From: Methylovulum sp.
Lineage (GTDB): Bacteria > Pseudomonadota > Gammaproteobacteria > Methylococcales > Methylomonadaceae
Length of the DNA: 64,000 bases
Assembly: GCA_030653435.1 (NCBI GenBank)
Contig: JAURZI010000023.1
Coordinates: 24,317-88,316, forward strand
Direction: 5' to 3'
The position numbers and the translations under genes are program-made. Positions within the stretch are counted from its first letter, which is position 1; each line of letters begins with the position of its first letter. Below the pieces are notes generated by a model. That model made no database searches, was not told where the DNA came from, and saw nothing but the letters and a program-made list of their open reading frames with translations. Below, one piece after another: positions 51,321-59,408 of this stretch.

Positions 51321-52901
51321 ATGAACACCCTGAAAAAACTGCTGTCCCTATCCGTCATCACCGGAGTGTCTACACTGCTATCTGTGCACGTAGCGCAAGC
51401 GGCGGACGTCACGCCGCAACAGATGCACCAACTGTACGAAAACAACTGCTCCAGCTGCCACGGTTCCGATCACGGTGGTTACCTGGCGCCAGCGTTAAAT
51501 GCCGACACGCTTAAAGGCCGCAGTCCTACTGCGTTACGAACCATCGTCATGGCAGGCAGTTTTGATACCTTGATGCCTCCGTTCTATGGACGTTTATCGG
51601 ATGACCAGATACGCGGCGTGATCAAGCATCTGCAAAGCACGCCCAAACTGCCCAATCCGGCCTGGACTATCGATGACATGAAAGCCTCGCTGAAAGTCTA
51701 CGTCAAAGACGAAAGCACGCTGCCAGCCAAGCCCGCCTATGCTATCGACACTATGGATGATGTCATCGGCGTCGCGGCGCGCGGTAAATACGGACGTGGT
51801 TCAGGCTCGAAAGCGGTGTTCATCAACAGCAAAACCCACAAACAAATCGGCGAAGTCGCCACCGGCACTGCCGCGCATATTATCGACTACAACCCCGCCA
51901 ACCCGCGCTGGGCTTATGTCAAAACCGATACTGCGGAAATCTTTAAAGTCGATTTATATTCGATGCAGGCCGTGCGTAGCATTAAAACCGGCTACAACGG
52001 TCCCGGTATGGGCGTTTCGCGCGACGGCAAATACCTCATGGCAGGCTCATTTGTGCCTCACAATGCCGTCATCCTGAACGCCGACACGCTGGAACCGTTA
52101 AAAACCTTTGAATTGGAAGGCATAGACCCGGACGGCAAACAAGTCTCTTCCGATTCGGGCATGATTATCGGCACACCATTTGCCGATATTTTCGCAATCG
52201 CGCTGGAAAATGCAGGGCAAGTCTGGGTTGTCGATTTGAAAGATGATTTTCCGGTTACCCGCATTACCGACGTCGGTCATCATCTGCATGATGCGTTCCT
52301 GACCCACGGCGGCCGTAAACTGATGATCGCTTCTTATGACGACAGTATCGTCGCAGCGATTGATTTGCAAGACCGTAAAATCATCAAAAAACTCGAAGCC
52401 GGCTGTGTACCGCATGTCGGCGGCGGTTCGGCAGTAGTCGTCGATGGCCGTACGCTGGGTTTCGGTACTAACTTCGGCGATTGCGATAAAACCGTCGTCA
52501 GCGTTTGGGATCTGGACAAAATGGAAGTCGTTAAACAAGTGCCTGTTGCCGGCGGCACCGAATCGCCTGCCGCACACGCCAATGCGCCTTATGTTGCCGT
52601 CGATATTATCAGCAAAGACCGGCGCGCGCGCACCATCCAGTTGATCGACAAGCACACTCTGGAAGTCGTCAAGACGCTGGATGTCGGCGGACATGCCTAT
52701 TTCCCTGAGTACAGCGCCGACGGTAAGTTTCTGTATGTCAGCGCCGGTTACAGCGGCGATGAAGTCGTCGTTTATGACTCCACTACGCTGGCAAAAGTCG
52801 CGTCGCTAAACATGGAAAGCCCGGCAGGCATTTTCTCGCATGGCCGGGTCAGATACATGACTCGCGGTTTGTCGCCTGATGAAATGAAAGGAGCCAAATG
52901 A
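51321..52901 (+). CDS. Cytochrome cd1-type protein (NirS/NirN family)
   Basis: This 526-residue protein has a strong ribosome site (AAGGAGG), a signal peptide ending at AQA-A, a c-heme domain with CSSCH (43-47) and a likely Met ligand in TLMPPFYG (near 85), then an eight-bladed d1-type propeller. Compared by eye with P. aeruginosa NirS, the proximal d1 histidine corresponds to H186 (TAAHIID), and the two active-site histidines to H323 (HLHDAF) and H365 (CVPHVGG), exactly 42 residues apart as in NirS (327 and 369). The C-terminal part lacks the NirS-type ending and carries HAYFPEYSADG. Either nitrite reductase NirS or dihydro-heme d1 dehydrogenase NirN is possible. It heads the nir cluster and its stop overlaps the next start. 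Confidence 0.78.
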   Translation: MNTLKKLLSLSVITGVSTLLSVHVAQAADVTPQQMHQLYENNCSSCHGSDHGGYLAPALNADTLKGRSPTALRTIVMAGSFDTLMPPFYGRLSDDQIRGVIKHLQSTPKLPNPAWTIDDMKASLKVYVKDESTLPAKPAYAIDTMDDVIGVAARGKYGRGSGSKAVFINSKTHKQIGEVATGTAAHIIDYNPANPRWAYVKTDTAEIFKVDLYSMQAVRSIKTGYNGPGMGVSRDGKYLMAGSFVPHNAVILNADTLEPLKTFELEGIDPDGKQVSSDSGMIIGTPFADIFAIALENAGQVWVVDLKDDFPVTRITDVGHHLHDAFLTHGGRKLMIASYDDSIVAAIDLQDRKIIKKLEAGCVPHVGGGSAVVVDGRTLGFGTNFGDCDKTVVSVWDLDKMEVVKQVPVAGGTESPAAHANAPYVAVDIISKDRRARTIQLIDKHTLEVVKTLDVGGHAYFPEYSADGKFLYVSAGYSGDEVVVYDSTTLAKVASLNMESPAGIFSHGRVRYMTRGLSPDEMKGAK

Positions 52902-53203
52902 TGAAACGCTTGTTACTTTCAGGACTGCTGTTAGTAATTGCCCATAGCGCAAATGCTACCAGCATCTACGCGGGTCAGGCCAGGGCTGCGGCTGTTTGTT
53001 CGCAGTGCCACGGTATCAGGACGCCTTCAGCAGAAGCGCCGTTTCCGCCGCTGGCGGGACGTGATGCCGACTATCTGCAATCCGCACTCAAGCAATACCG
53101 CGACAAAACGCGCAAATCCGATATTATGAATGCGATTGCCGGCTCGTTGACAGACGCGGATATTGCCAATGTAGCAGCCTATTACGCCAGATTGAAACCT
53201 TGA
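52898..53203 (+). CDS. Small c-type cytochrome (class I, c553-like)
   Basis: This 101-residue protein has a signal peptide ending near ANATS and one heme-binding motif, CSQCH, near residue 34; a Met ligand is near the C-terminus (SDIMNAIAG). It is a periplasmic electron carrier by family. Its start overlaps the cd1 stop (ATGA), so it is coupled. A role as electron donor or acceptor of the cd1 protein is likely. Confidence 0.85.
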   Translation: MMKRLLLSGLLLVIAHSANATSIYAGQARAAAVCSQCHGIRTPSAEAPFPPLAGRDADYLQSALKQYRDKTRKSDIMNAIAGSLTDADIANVAAYYARLKP

Positions 53204-53538
53204 TGCGCTATTTAAGAGGAGTGCACCCTTTGGGTGTACTCCAACTGATCTTGGCTTTGGTTTTGCCTATGCCAATCGTAGCTACGGCAGAGCCCTCCCC
53301 GGCTCGACAAAGCGAACTGCGCAACCTGCTCAAAAACGACTGCGGTGCGTGTCACGGCTTAACCCTGCAAGGCGGTATGGGTCCCGCGTTATTGCCAGAA
53401 AGCCTCGCCGGAAAACCGGATGAGTTGTTGGTGATGACTATTTTGGAAGGTCGTAAAGGTACTGCTATGCCGCCTTGGCAACCGTTTATGAATCGGGAAG
53501 AGGTGGTTTGGTTGATAGGAATGTTACGTAAGCATTGA
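53203..53538 (+). CDS. nirC: NirC-like c-type cytochrome
   Basis: This 111-residue protein starts at ATG 53203 (overlapping the previous stop) and has a signal peptide (GVLQLILALVLPMPIVATA) and a CGACH heme site with a Met ligand in GTAMPPWQPF. Length and motif placement fit NirC, the periplasmic c-type cytochrome involved in heme d1 maturation or electron transfer with cd1 reductase. Following directly after two other cytochrome genes supports this. Confidence 0.8.
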   Translation: MRYLRGVHPLGVLQLILALVLPMPIVATAEPSPARQSELRNLLKNDCGACHGLTLQGGMGPALLPESLAGKPDELLVMTILEGRKGTAMPPWQPFMNREEVVWLIGMLRKH

Positions 53539-53572
53539 TGATGATTTTCTTTTTGAAATATATAGAAGTTTC

Positions 53573-53717
53573 ATGGCCATTTGCAGTTTTAACAGCAAAT
53601 CACTGCAAAAGCTTGAAGCCACCACCTTTTGCACAGAAGGAATATTAAAGCGTCAGCATTTACAAACCCGCTTTAAAGCACCAGTTTGATATTATTGCGT
53701 CGGACTGCCTTCTATAA
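53573..53717 (+). pseudogene. Remnant of a DUF4268-type / restriction-nuclease-like gene
   Basis: An ATG at 53573 opens MAICSFNSKSLQKLEATTF, then TEGILKRQHLQTRF, and stops at 53689. The pattern (M-A-I-x-S-x-N, then T-T-F, then G-I-x-x-R-x-x-L-Q) matches the N-terminus of a family of predicted PD-(D/E)XK-type proteins (DUF4268-like). Shifting frame by one base just before the stop continues KHQFDIIASDCLL, which also fits the next family segment (I-x-x-D-x-L-x-I). The frame then stops again at 53715. Only the first tenth of the gene remains. Confidence 0.6.
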
Positions 53718-53782
53718 GTTCGTCAAAAGTAAAACGGCAAAATGCACCGAATTTTCCCATCGACCTTTAAGGGATAGCAATC

Positions 53783-54010
53783 ATGAACACCCAACTGTTA
53801 CAACAAGCCAGCGCACTCGACATTGACGAGCAAATTGAACTGGTCGAGGCTATCTGGAACAACATTGTCAGTCGTGATGCTGTGCCTACGTTGACGACTG
53901 CCCAAAAAACGGAACTTGACCGCCGCCTTATAGACTATCTCGAAAACCCAAACGATTTGGTTTCCTGGAGTGAAGTAAAAGCCGCCGCGCTTGCCAGAAT
54001 TGGGCAATGA
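53783..54010 (+). CDS. Antitoxin of the addiction-module family
   Basis: This 75-residue protein matches the short addiction-module antitoxins (PF09720-like): LQQASALDIDEQIELVEAIWNNI and a C-terminal segment NDLVSWSEVKAAALARIG. It should neutralise the downstream RelE/ParE toxin. The two frames overlap by ATGA, so both are co-translated. This pair sits inside the nir cluster. Confidence 0.85.
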   Translation: MNTQLLQQASALDIDEQIELVEAIWNNIVSRDAVPTLTTAQKTELDRRLIDYLENPNDLVSWSEVKAAALARIGQ

Positions 54011-54303
54011 GCCTTGCAATTTCTTTTCATCGAACGGCGAGGGCTGAGTTTATTGAAGCAAGTGCGTGGTATGAAAACAAGCGCCAGGGACTTGCCCTGG
54101 AGTTTATCGCGGAAATAGAGCGTTGCGTATCGCTTGCCGCTGAGCATCCTTATCAGTATGCGATTGCTCACAAAGATATTCGGCGTATTGTCGCCAACCG
54201 ATTTCCGTACAGCGTTTATTTTCGTGTGGAGGAGTGGCGTATCGTTATCTTGGCAATATTTCACGGCAAAAGAGACCCTGTTATATGGCGGTATAGGGTT
54301 TGA
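54007..54303 (+). CDS. RelE/ParE-family toxin
   Basis: This 98-residue toxin has the ParE/RelE fold pattern: ISFHRTARAEFIEASAWYE at the start, and RRIVANRFPYSVYFRVEE and IVILAIFHGKRDPVIWRYR at the end. RelE members cleave mRNA and ParE members poison gyrase; the target cannot be distinguished here. Located immediately after the antitoxin. Confidence 0.85.
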   Translation: MSLAISFHRTARAEFIEASAWYENKRQGLALEFIAEIERCVSLAAEHPYQYAIAHKDIRRIVANRFPYSVYFRVEEWRIVILAIFHGKRDPVIWRYRV

Positions 54304-54363
54304 ACACTACCCAACAAGTGTTTATACAGACTCTCCGCATAACTCCAATAAAAAAACACAATA

Positions 54364-54888
54364 ATGAAAACCACTTATTTTTTATTATTAATAGCGCTGT
54401 CAATCGTTCAAGCCCATGCCGAAACCCGCATTGCCGTTTTGGACTTTGAGCTGAACGATTTGACGATGAAGCCCAGGATACCGGCTGAAATCGACCGGAC
54501 AGCCGGCGTAAAACCCTTGCTGGAACGGGAGTTAAAAAACGCGGGCTACCGGATTGTCGTAGTGGAACCGAAAGCCCAACAACAAGCCAACAGCGGTTTC
54601 GGCTATTTGTTTGACCATAACGAAGTGGCGGCGGAATTGGGCAAGGCCGCTGGTGCGGATTATGTCTTGGTAGGCCGGCTGCATAAGCCGAGTTTTTTAT
54701 TCGCTTACCTGATGGGACATCTCATCAGGGTTAAAGACGGGCGGTTAATCGGCAATTACATTTCCGAAACCAAAGGCGGCGATAAAAAACTGACACTGAA
54801 GGCGGTTGAAAGCCTTACCGTCAAAATTGATAGCGATTTGGATAAACATTACACACCGCCGCCACCTGGGCAGAAATCCTTGTATTGA
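54364..54888 (+). CDS. DUF2380 family exported protein
   Basis: This 174-residue protein has a signal peptide (core YFLLLIALSIVQAHA) and the DUF2380 pattern: TRIAVLDFELNDLT near the start and ADYVLVGRLHKPSFLFAYLMGHL near residue 100. Function is unknown. It lies just upstream of nirF with 28 bp between them, which may mean it belongs to the nir operon, or it may have arrived with the inserted TA module. Confidence 0.8.
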   Translation: MKTTYFLLLIALSIVQAHAETRIAVLDFELNDLTMKPRIPAEIDRTAGVKPLLERELKNAGYRIVVVEPKAQQQANSGFGYLFDHNEVAAELGKAAGADYVLVGRLHKPSFLFAYLMGHLIRVKDGRLIGNYISETKGGDKKLTLKAVESLTVKIDSDLDKHYTPPPPGQKSLY

Positions 54889-54916
54889 CTTAATGCCGTT
54901 TTTATTTAACACCATC

Positions 54917-56080
54917 ATGAACAAACTACTTACCACCCTAGCCCTGCTCGTATCCCTAGCCGTCCAAGCCGAACCCCGCGCCACCGGCGATTTGGGGCTG
55001 GTTATCGAACGCGAAAGCGGCAGCGCGCTGATCATCAATACCAGCACGCATAAACAGCTCGCCAAAATCGGCGGGCTTGGCGATTTATCCCATGCGTCAG
55101 TCGTATTTTCGCGCGACCAGCGTTACGCCTACGTATTCGGCCGCGACGGCGGCTTGAGCAAAATCGATTTATTGCAGGATAAACTCGACCACCGCATCAT
55201 GCAGGCCGGTAACAGCATCGGCGGCGCGATTTCACAGGATGGCAGTTTAATCGCCGTGTCCAATTACGAGCCAGGCGGCGTCAAAGTGTTTGCCGCCGAC
55301 ACGCTGGAGTTGGTGGCCGATATTCCCGCCGTTTATAACGATGGCAAACGCTCAAAAGTAGTTGGTTTGGTGGATGCGCCGGGGCAGCGCTTTGTGTTCA
55401 GCCTGTTTGATGCGGGAGAAATCTGGACGCTGAACATGAATAATCCGCAAAAACCGGTGATCGAAAAATTCACGCATACAGGCAAACAGCCTTACGACGC
55501 GTTAATGTCGCCGGAAGGGCGTTTCTATATCGCCGGATTGTTTGGCGAACCCGGCTTAGCGCTATTGGATTTATGGGATACCGCCGCAGGGGTTAAACGC
55601 ATTTTGCCCAATTACGGCAAGGATGACGAAAAACTGCCCGTTTACAAAATGCCGCATCTGGAAGGCTGGGCGATGGCGGGTGATTTGCTGTTTGCACCTG
55701 CCATAGGTAAACATGAAGTGCTGGTGATCGACAAGCGCAGTTGGACTTTGCTGAAAGCCATCCCCGTTATCGGGCAGCCCGTTTTTGTCATGGCGCAGCC
55801 TGATGCGCGGGCTTGTTGGGTAGTGTTTGCCATGCCCGACAATAATCGTTTACAACTAATCGATGTTAAAAACTTGGCCGTGAGCACCACGCTGACACCC
55901 GGCAAAGCCGTTCTGCACATGGAGTTTACGCCGCGCGGCGAACAAGTTTGGGTAGCGCTAAGGGATGATAACCAACTGGTCGTTTATGACACCGAAACCT
56001 TGCAGGAACTTACCCGTTTACCGGCGCAAAAACCCAACGGCATTTTCTTCAGCGCAAGGGCGCATAAAATAGGACAGTAA
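54917..56080 (+). CDS. nirF: NirF, heme d1 biosynthesis protein
   Basis: This 387-residue protein (ATG 54917; signal peptide ending near VQAEP) is a propeller protein of the NirF family, with ALMSPEGRFYIAGLFGEPGLALLDLWD, GKHEVLVIDKRSW and the near-C-terminal AVLHMEFTPRGEQVWVALRDDNQLVVYD. NirF lacks a c-heme domain and acts late in heme d1 assembly, removing propionate groups from a precursor. It begins the block nirF-D-L-G-H. Confidence 0.9.
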   Translation: MNKLLTTLALLVSLAVQAEPRATGDLGLVIERESGSALIINTSTHKQLAKIGGLGDLSHASVVFSRDQRYAYVFGRDGGLSKIDLLQDKLDHRIMQAGNSIGGAISQDGSLIAVSNYEPGGVKVFAADTLELVADIPAVYNDGKRSKVVGLVDAPGQRFVFSLFDAGEIWTLNMNNPQKPVIEKFTHTGKQPYDALMSPEGRFYIAGLFGEPGLALLDLWDTAAGVKRILPNYGKDDEKLPVYKMPHLEGWAMAGDLLFAPAIGKHEVLVIDKRSWTLLKAIPVIGQPVFVMAQPDARACWVVFAMPDNNRLQLIDVKNLAVSTTLTPGKAVLHMEFTPRGEQVWVALRDDNQLVVYDTETLQELTRLPAQKPNGIFFSARAHKIGQ

Positions 56081-56084
56081 ACCC

Positions 56085-56543
56085 ATGCTGACGGATCTGC
56101 ACAAACACCTGCTCAACGATTTTCAGCGCGATTTCCCGTTGTCAGTCCGCCCTTATCAAGAGATAGCCGACACCTTGGGCGTCACCGAAGACGAGGTGCT
56201 GGCGGCGCTCACCGACACTGCGGTTCAGCAGTATATCAGCCGCATAGGCCCGGTCATCCGCCCTAACCATATCGGCGTCAGTACGCTGGTTGCAATGGCG
56301 GTGCCGGAAGAACACTTGCAGACGGTTGCCGATAAAATCAGCGCCTACCCGGAAATCAACCATAACTACGAACGCGAACATCGGCTTAACCTATGGTTTG
56401 TCGCAATTGCGTCTGATGTGGAACACTTGAACCATTTTATTAATGAAGTGGAACGGGAAACCGGTTATAAAACCTTGCAACTGCCATTGTTGAATGATTT
56501 TTTTATTGATTTGGGCTTTAAACTGGACTTGAATCATGCCTGA
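56085..56543 (+). CDS. nirD: NirD, siroheme decarboxylase subunit
   Basis: This 152-residue AsnC/Lrp-like protein begins with a winged-helix-like part (FQRDFPLSVRPYQEIADTLGVTEDEVLAAL) and has a C-terminal RAM-like domain with NHNYEREHRLNLWFVAIA. The His in the NHNY/REHRLN block is in the active-site region of siroheme decarboxylases. With NirL/G/H it converts siroheme to didecarboxysiroheme. The 4-bp gap to nirF and 8-bp overlap with nirL show one operon. Confidence 0.9.
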   Translation: MLTDLHKHLLNDFQRDFPLSVRPYQEIADTLGVTEDEVLAALTDTAVQQYISRIGPVIRPNHIGVSTLVAMAVPEEHLQTVADKISAYPEINHNYEREHRLNLWFVAIASDVEHLNHFINEVERETGYKTLQLPLLNDFFIDLGFKLDLNHA

Positions 56544-57030
56544 TAACCGCGACCGCCAACTATTGGAAGCCATACAACTGGGGCTGCCGGTATGTCCCAG
56601 GCCATACGAGGAAATCGGCAAGCAATGCGATATGTCCGAAGCGGAAGTCATCGCCCGCCTGACCGTGCTGAAACAAAACGGCCTGATTAAGCGCATGGGC
56701 GTCATCGTCAAACATCACCCGCTAGGCTACCGCGCCAATGCGATGGTCGTCTGGAACGTACCCGACGATCTGATAGCGCAACTGGGCGGTCACGCCAGCC
56801 GGTTTCCGTTTGTCACGCTGTGTTACCAACGGCCTAGAAAGCCGGAATGGCCGTATAACCTGTACTGCATGATCCACGGCAAAGACCGAGCCGTTGTATT
56901 GGCGCAATTGGAGCAACTTAACCAAGCCTGCGGCCTGCAAAATTTTGATCAGGAAATCCTGTTCAGCCGCCGCTGCTTTAAACAGCGCGGCGCCGTTTAT
57001 CAACGCAGCACAGACATCACCCATGGATGA
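56536..57030 (+). CDS. nirL: NirL, siroheme decarboxylase subunit
   Basis: This 164-residue AsnC-like protein has the partner pattern GVIVKHHPLGYRANAMVVWNVP and TLCYQRPRKPEWPYNLYCMIHG, distinct from the NirD/NirG type. NirD/NirG-type and NirL/NirH-type proteins alternate in the cluster, as in Pseudomonas. It overlaps nirD by 8 bp and nirG by 8 bp. Confidence 0.88.
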   Translation: MPDNRDRQLLEAIQLGLPVCPRPYEEIGKQCDMSEAEVIARLTVLKQNGLIKRMGVIVKHHPLGYRANAMVVWNVPDDLIAQLGGHASRFPFVTLCYQRPRKPEWPYNLYCMIHGKDRAVVLAQLEQLNQACGLQNFDQEILFSRRCFKQRGAVYQRSTDITHG

Positions 57031-57466
57031 CATCGACCGCAACATTATCAACACCCTGCAAAAAGGCTTCCCGATCTGTGAGGCGCCTTACTTAAAGATT
57101 GCAATAACACTGCATATCACCGAAACGGAATTGTTGGACCGGCTAAAAAATCTGCTGGCCAACGGTACCCTCACCCGTTTCGGCCCCCTCTATAATGCCG
57201 AACAACTGGGCGGCGGGTTAACCCTTGCGGCGGTTAAAGCGCCCAACGACAGGTTTGATGAAATCGCCGGTATCATCAACGCCTACCCGGAAGTCGCCCA
57301 TAATTATGCGCGTAACCATGAATTGAATATCTGGTTTGTGATAGCGACCGAAACGCCGGAACACGTCGAAAAAACCATCCGGGCCATAGCACAGCAAACC
57401 GGATTGACCGTTTACAACATGCCCAAACTTAAAGAATATTTCGTTAATCTGCAACTGGAAGCCTGA
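57023..57466 (+). CDS. nirG: NirG, siroheme decarboxylase subunit
   Basis: This 147-residue AsnC-like protein resembles NirD: DRNIINTLQKGFPICEAPYLKIA and EVAHNYARNHELNIWFVIAT. The start is at 57023 because the family N-terminus MDDIDRN begins there; the longer frame upstream only shadows nirL. It is followed by nirH with one base between. Confidence 0.88.
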   Translation: MDDIDRNIINTLQKGFPICEAPYLKIAITLHITETELLDRLKNLLANGTLTRFGPLYNAEQLGGGLTLAAVKAPNDRFDEIAGIINAYPEVAHNYARNHELNIWFVIATETPEHVEKTIRAIAQQTGLTVYNMPKLKEYFVNLQLEA

Positions 57467-57467
57467 C

Positions 57468-57938
57468 ATGGACGATATCGACCGCCGCCTCATGCACGCC
57501 ACGCAAGCCGGGTTACCGCTAACGGCGGAGCCTTATCAAAGGCTGGCGGAACAATTGGGGTTAAGCGCCGCTGAAGTCATGGCCCGCCTGACTGCGATGC
57601 AAGACCAAGGCATCATCCGCCGCATCGGCGCTGTCCCCAACCACTACCAACTGGGTTACCGGTTTAATGGCATGAGCGTCTGGGATGTACCGGACGGGCA
57701 AATAGACGAACTGGGGCGACAAGTCGGACAATTGCCGTTCGTTAGCCATTGCTACCAGCGCCCCAGGCATCTACCCGAATGGCCGTATAATCTGTTTGCG
57801 ATGGTGCATGGCAAAACCCAGACTGAAGCCGATAGCCAAATCGCGCAGATTGCTGATGTGCTAGGTACCGCCAACCGCGCCAACCAAGTGTTATACAGTA
57901 CGAAAATATTGAAAAAAACAGGGTTTCGTAGCCCTTAG
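57468..57938 (+). CDS. nirH: NirH, siroheme decarboxylase subunit
   Basis: This 156-residue AsnC-like protein is of the NirL type: IGAVPNHYQLGYRFNGMSVWDVP and SHCYQRPRHLPEWPYNLFAMVHG. It closes the block nirF-D-L-G-H. In Pseudomonas the next genes are nirJ, nirE and nirN; here the cluster ends and an unrelated-looking gap follows. Confidence 0.88.
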   Translation: MDDIDRRLMHATQAGLPLTAEPYQRLAEQLGLSAAEVMARLTAMQDQGIIRRIGAVPNHYQLGYRFNGMSVWDVPDGQIDELGRQVGQLPFVSHCYQRPRHLPEWPYNLFAMVHGKTQTEADSQIAQIADVLGTANRANQVLYSTKILKKTGFRSP

Positions 57939-58145
57939 TTGCACCGTAAGCTATTGTTAAAAAAGCTTATACCGATAGAATCGTCAAGGCATTATTTTGG
58001 TGCGCCACAAAACATCGTATAGTCGTCCCTGACTGCCCTAGCCTTTTGTGTCGGCACTCCTGCACGCCTTGTAACTATCCATCCGAGCAAAGCCACAAAG
58101 CACCGTAACAACGCCTTACAGCAGACGTTTTTTGTTATTGTTCCT

Positions 58146-58160
58146 TGCACCATCTCCGCA
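58146..58160. promoter_or_regulatory. Weak NtrC-type half-site
   Basis: TGCACCATCTCCGCA has a perfect left half (TGCACC) and only a partial right half. It lies 35 bp upstream of the stronger site, which is a common arrangement for NtrC enhancer pairs. Confidence 0.3.
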
Positions 58161-58180
58161 CAGCCATGTCCCTGTATTAT

Positions 58181-58197
58181 TGCGCCATATTGGTGCG
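58181..58197. promoter_or_regulatory. NtrC-type binding site upstream of ntrB
   Basis: TGCGCCATATTGGTGCG fits the NtrC consensus TGCACC-N5-GGTGCA with one transition in each half; the two halves are symmetric. It lies about 110 bp upstream of the ntrB start. It could serve autoregulation of ntrBC. Confidence 0.6.
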
Positions 58198-58307
58198 TGA
58201 TTCGGTTTATACTATCGCTATTGCCATCCACACCCATCATACTAACGGCATAAACCTGCACAGCACACACCAAACAATATTGGTCTGATAATTGCTTAAC
58301 TAATAAT

Positions 58308-59408
58308 ATGCCTAAAAGCATCACTATACCCCAACGTCAAAACATGTATAAACGCATACTGGATCATCTGAATACCGCCATCCTTTTATTTAACCGGGAT
58401 CTCATCCTGAGCTATGTCAATACCGCTGGAGAAATTTTGCTCGCCGACAGCGCCCACCACCTCGTCGATCAAAGCGCCTACGATTTGTTCAAATCTTCTG
58501 ACCCGGCATTGTTACTCAACTTAAGGCAATGCCTGACGATGGAAGAACCGCTGGTGGAACGCTCGTTAACGCTTAACCGCATGAACCAGAGCATTACGGT
58601 CAACCTGAGCGCCACGCCGCTATTGAACAATGAAAAAATAGTCGAAATCCTGGTGGAACTTCAGCAAGTGGACAACCATTTACGCATATCCAAAGAAGAG
58701 CGCCTGCTAACGCAGCAGAACACCGCAAGACTGCTGGTCCGGGGCTTGGCTCATGAAATCAAGAATCCGTTGGGCGGTTTGCGCGGCGCGGCGCAATTGC
58801 TGGATCTGGAACTGCACGACCCTGAGCTCAAAGAATACACGCAAATCATTATTGCCGAATCGGATCGGTTACAAGGCCTGATGGACAAGATGCTGGGCCC
58901 TAATAAGTTGCCCAATAAAAAAGCCCTGAACATACATGAAGTGCTGGAACGCATCAGGCAGTTGGTCCAAGCTGAATCCAGCCGCAGCCTGACGATACAA
59001 AACGACTATGATCCCAGCATACCCAATATCCTGGGCGACAAAGACCAGCTCATCCAGGCCATACTCAACATCACCCGAAATGCCGTACAAGCAACCGACG
59101 GCAAAGGCCATATCGTCATTAAAACCCGTATACACCGGCATATGACGATAGGCCGAAAACACTACAAATTGGTCGCGAAGATTGACATTATTGATAACGG
59201 TCCGGGCATAGACGCCGATATGCTGAACCAGATTTTTTATCCGATGATTACCGGACGTGCAGAAGGGACCGGATTAGGTTTGTCGATTGCACAATCACTG
59301 ATTAACCAACATAACGGCTTGATTGAATGTAACAGTGAACCCGGAAACACCGTGTTTTCCATTTTCTTACCTATAGAGGCCTTACCCGTGGAGATCGGCA
59401 ATGAATAA
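58308..59408 (+). CDS. ntrB: NtrB, nitrogen regulation sensor kinase
   Basis: This 366-residue cytosolic sensor has a PAS domain (about 15-125) and a kinase core with the phosphorylated His in GLAHEIKNPLGG (near 147), and ATP-binding motifs (DNGPGIDADML and GRAEGTGLGLSIAQSLINQHNG). No membrane segments are present, as expected for NtrB/GlnL. An internal ATG at 58344 could be the true start. It senses nitrogen status through PII proteins and phosphorylates NtrC. It overlaps ntrC by 8 bp. Confidence 0.92.
   Translation: MPKSITIPQRQNMYKRILDHLNTAILLFNRDLILSYVNTAGEILLADSAHHLVDQSAYDLFKSSDPALLLNLRQCLTMEEPLVERSLTLNRMNQSITVNLSATPLLNNEKIVEILVELQQVDNHLRISKEERLLTQQNTARLLVRGLAHEIKNPLGGLRGAAQLLDLELHDPELKEYTQIIIAESDRLQGLMDKMLGPNKLPNKKALNIHEVLERIRQLVQAESSRSLTIQNDYDPSIPNILGDKDQLIQAILNITRNAVQATDGKGHIVIKTRIHRHMTIGRKHYKLVAKIDIIDNGPGIDADMLNQIFYPMITGRAEGTGLGLSIAQSLINQHNGLIECNSEPGNTVFSIFLPIEALPVEIGNE

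Larger units (their letters stand above)
57939..58307. other. Gap before ntrB with NtrC-type sites
   Basis: This gap of about 370 bp has no coding frame worth calling. It holds a near-ideal NtrC-type palindrome at 58181-58197, a weaker half-site at 58146-58160 and a quasi-palindromic TTTTGGTGCGCCACAAAA centred near 58002. No clear sigma-54 promoter was recognised. Confidence 0.5.
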
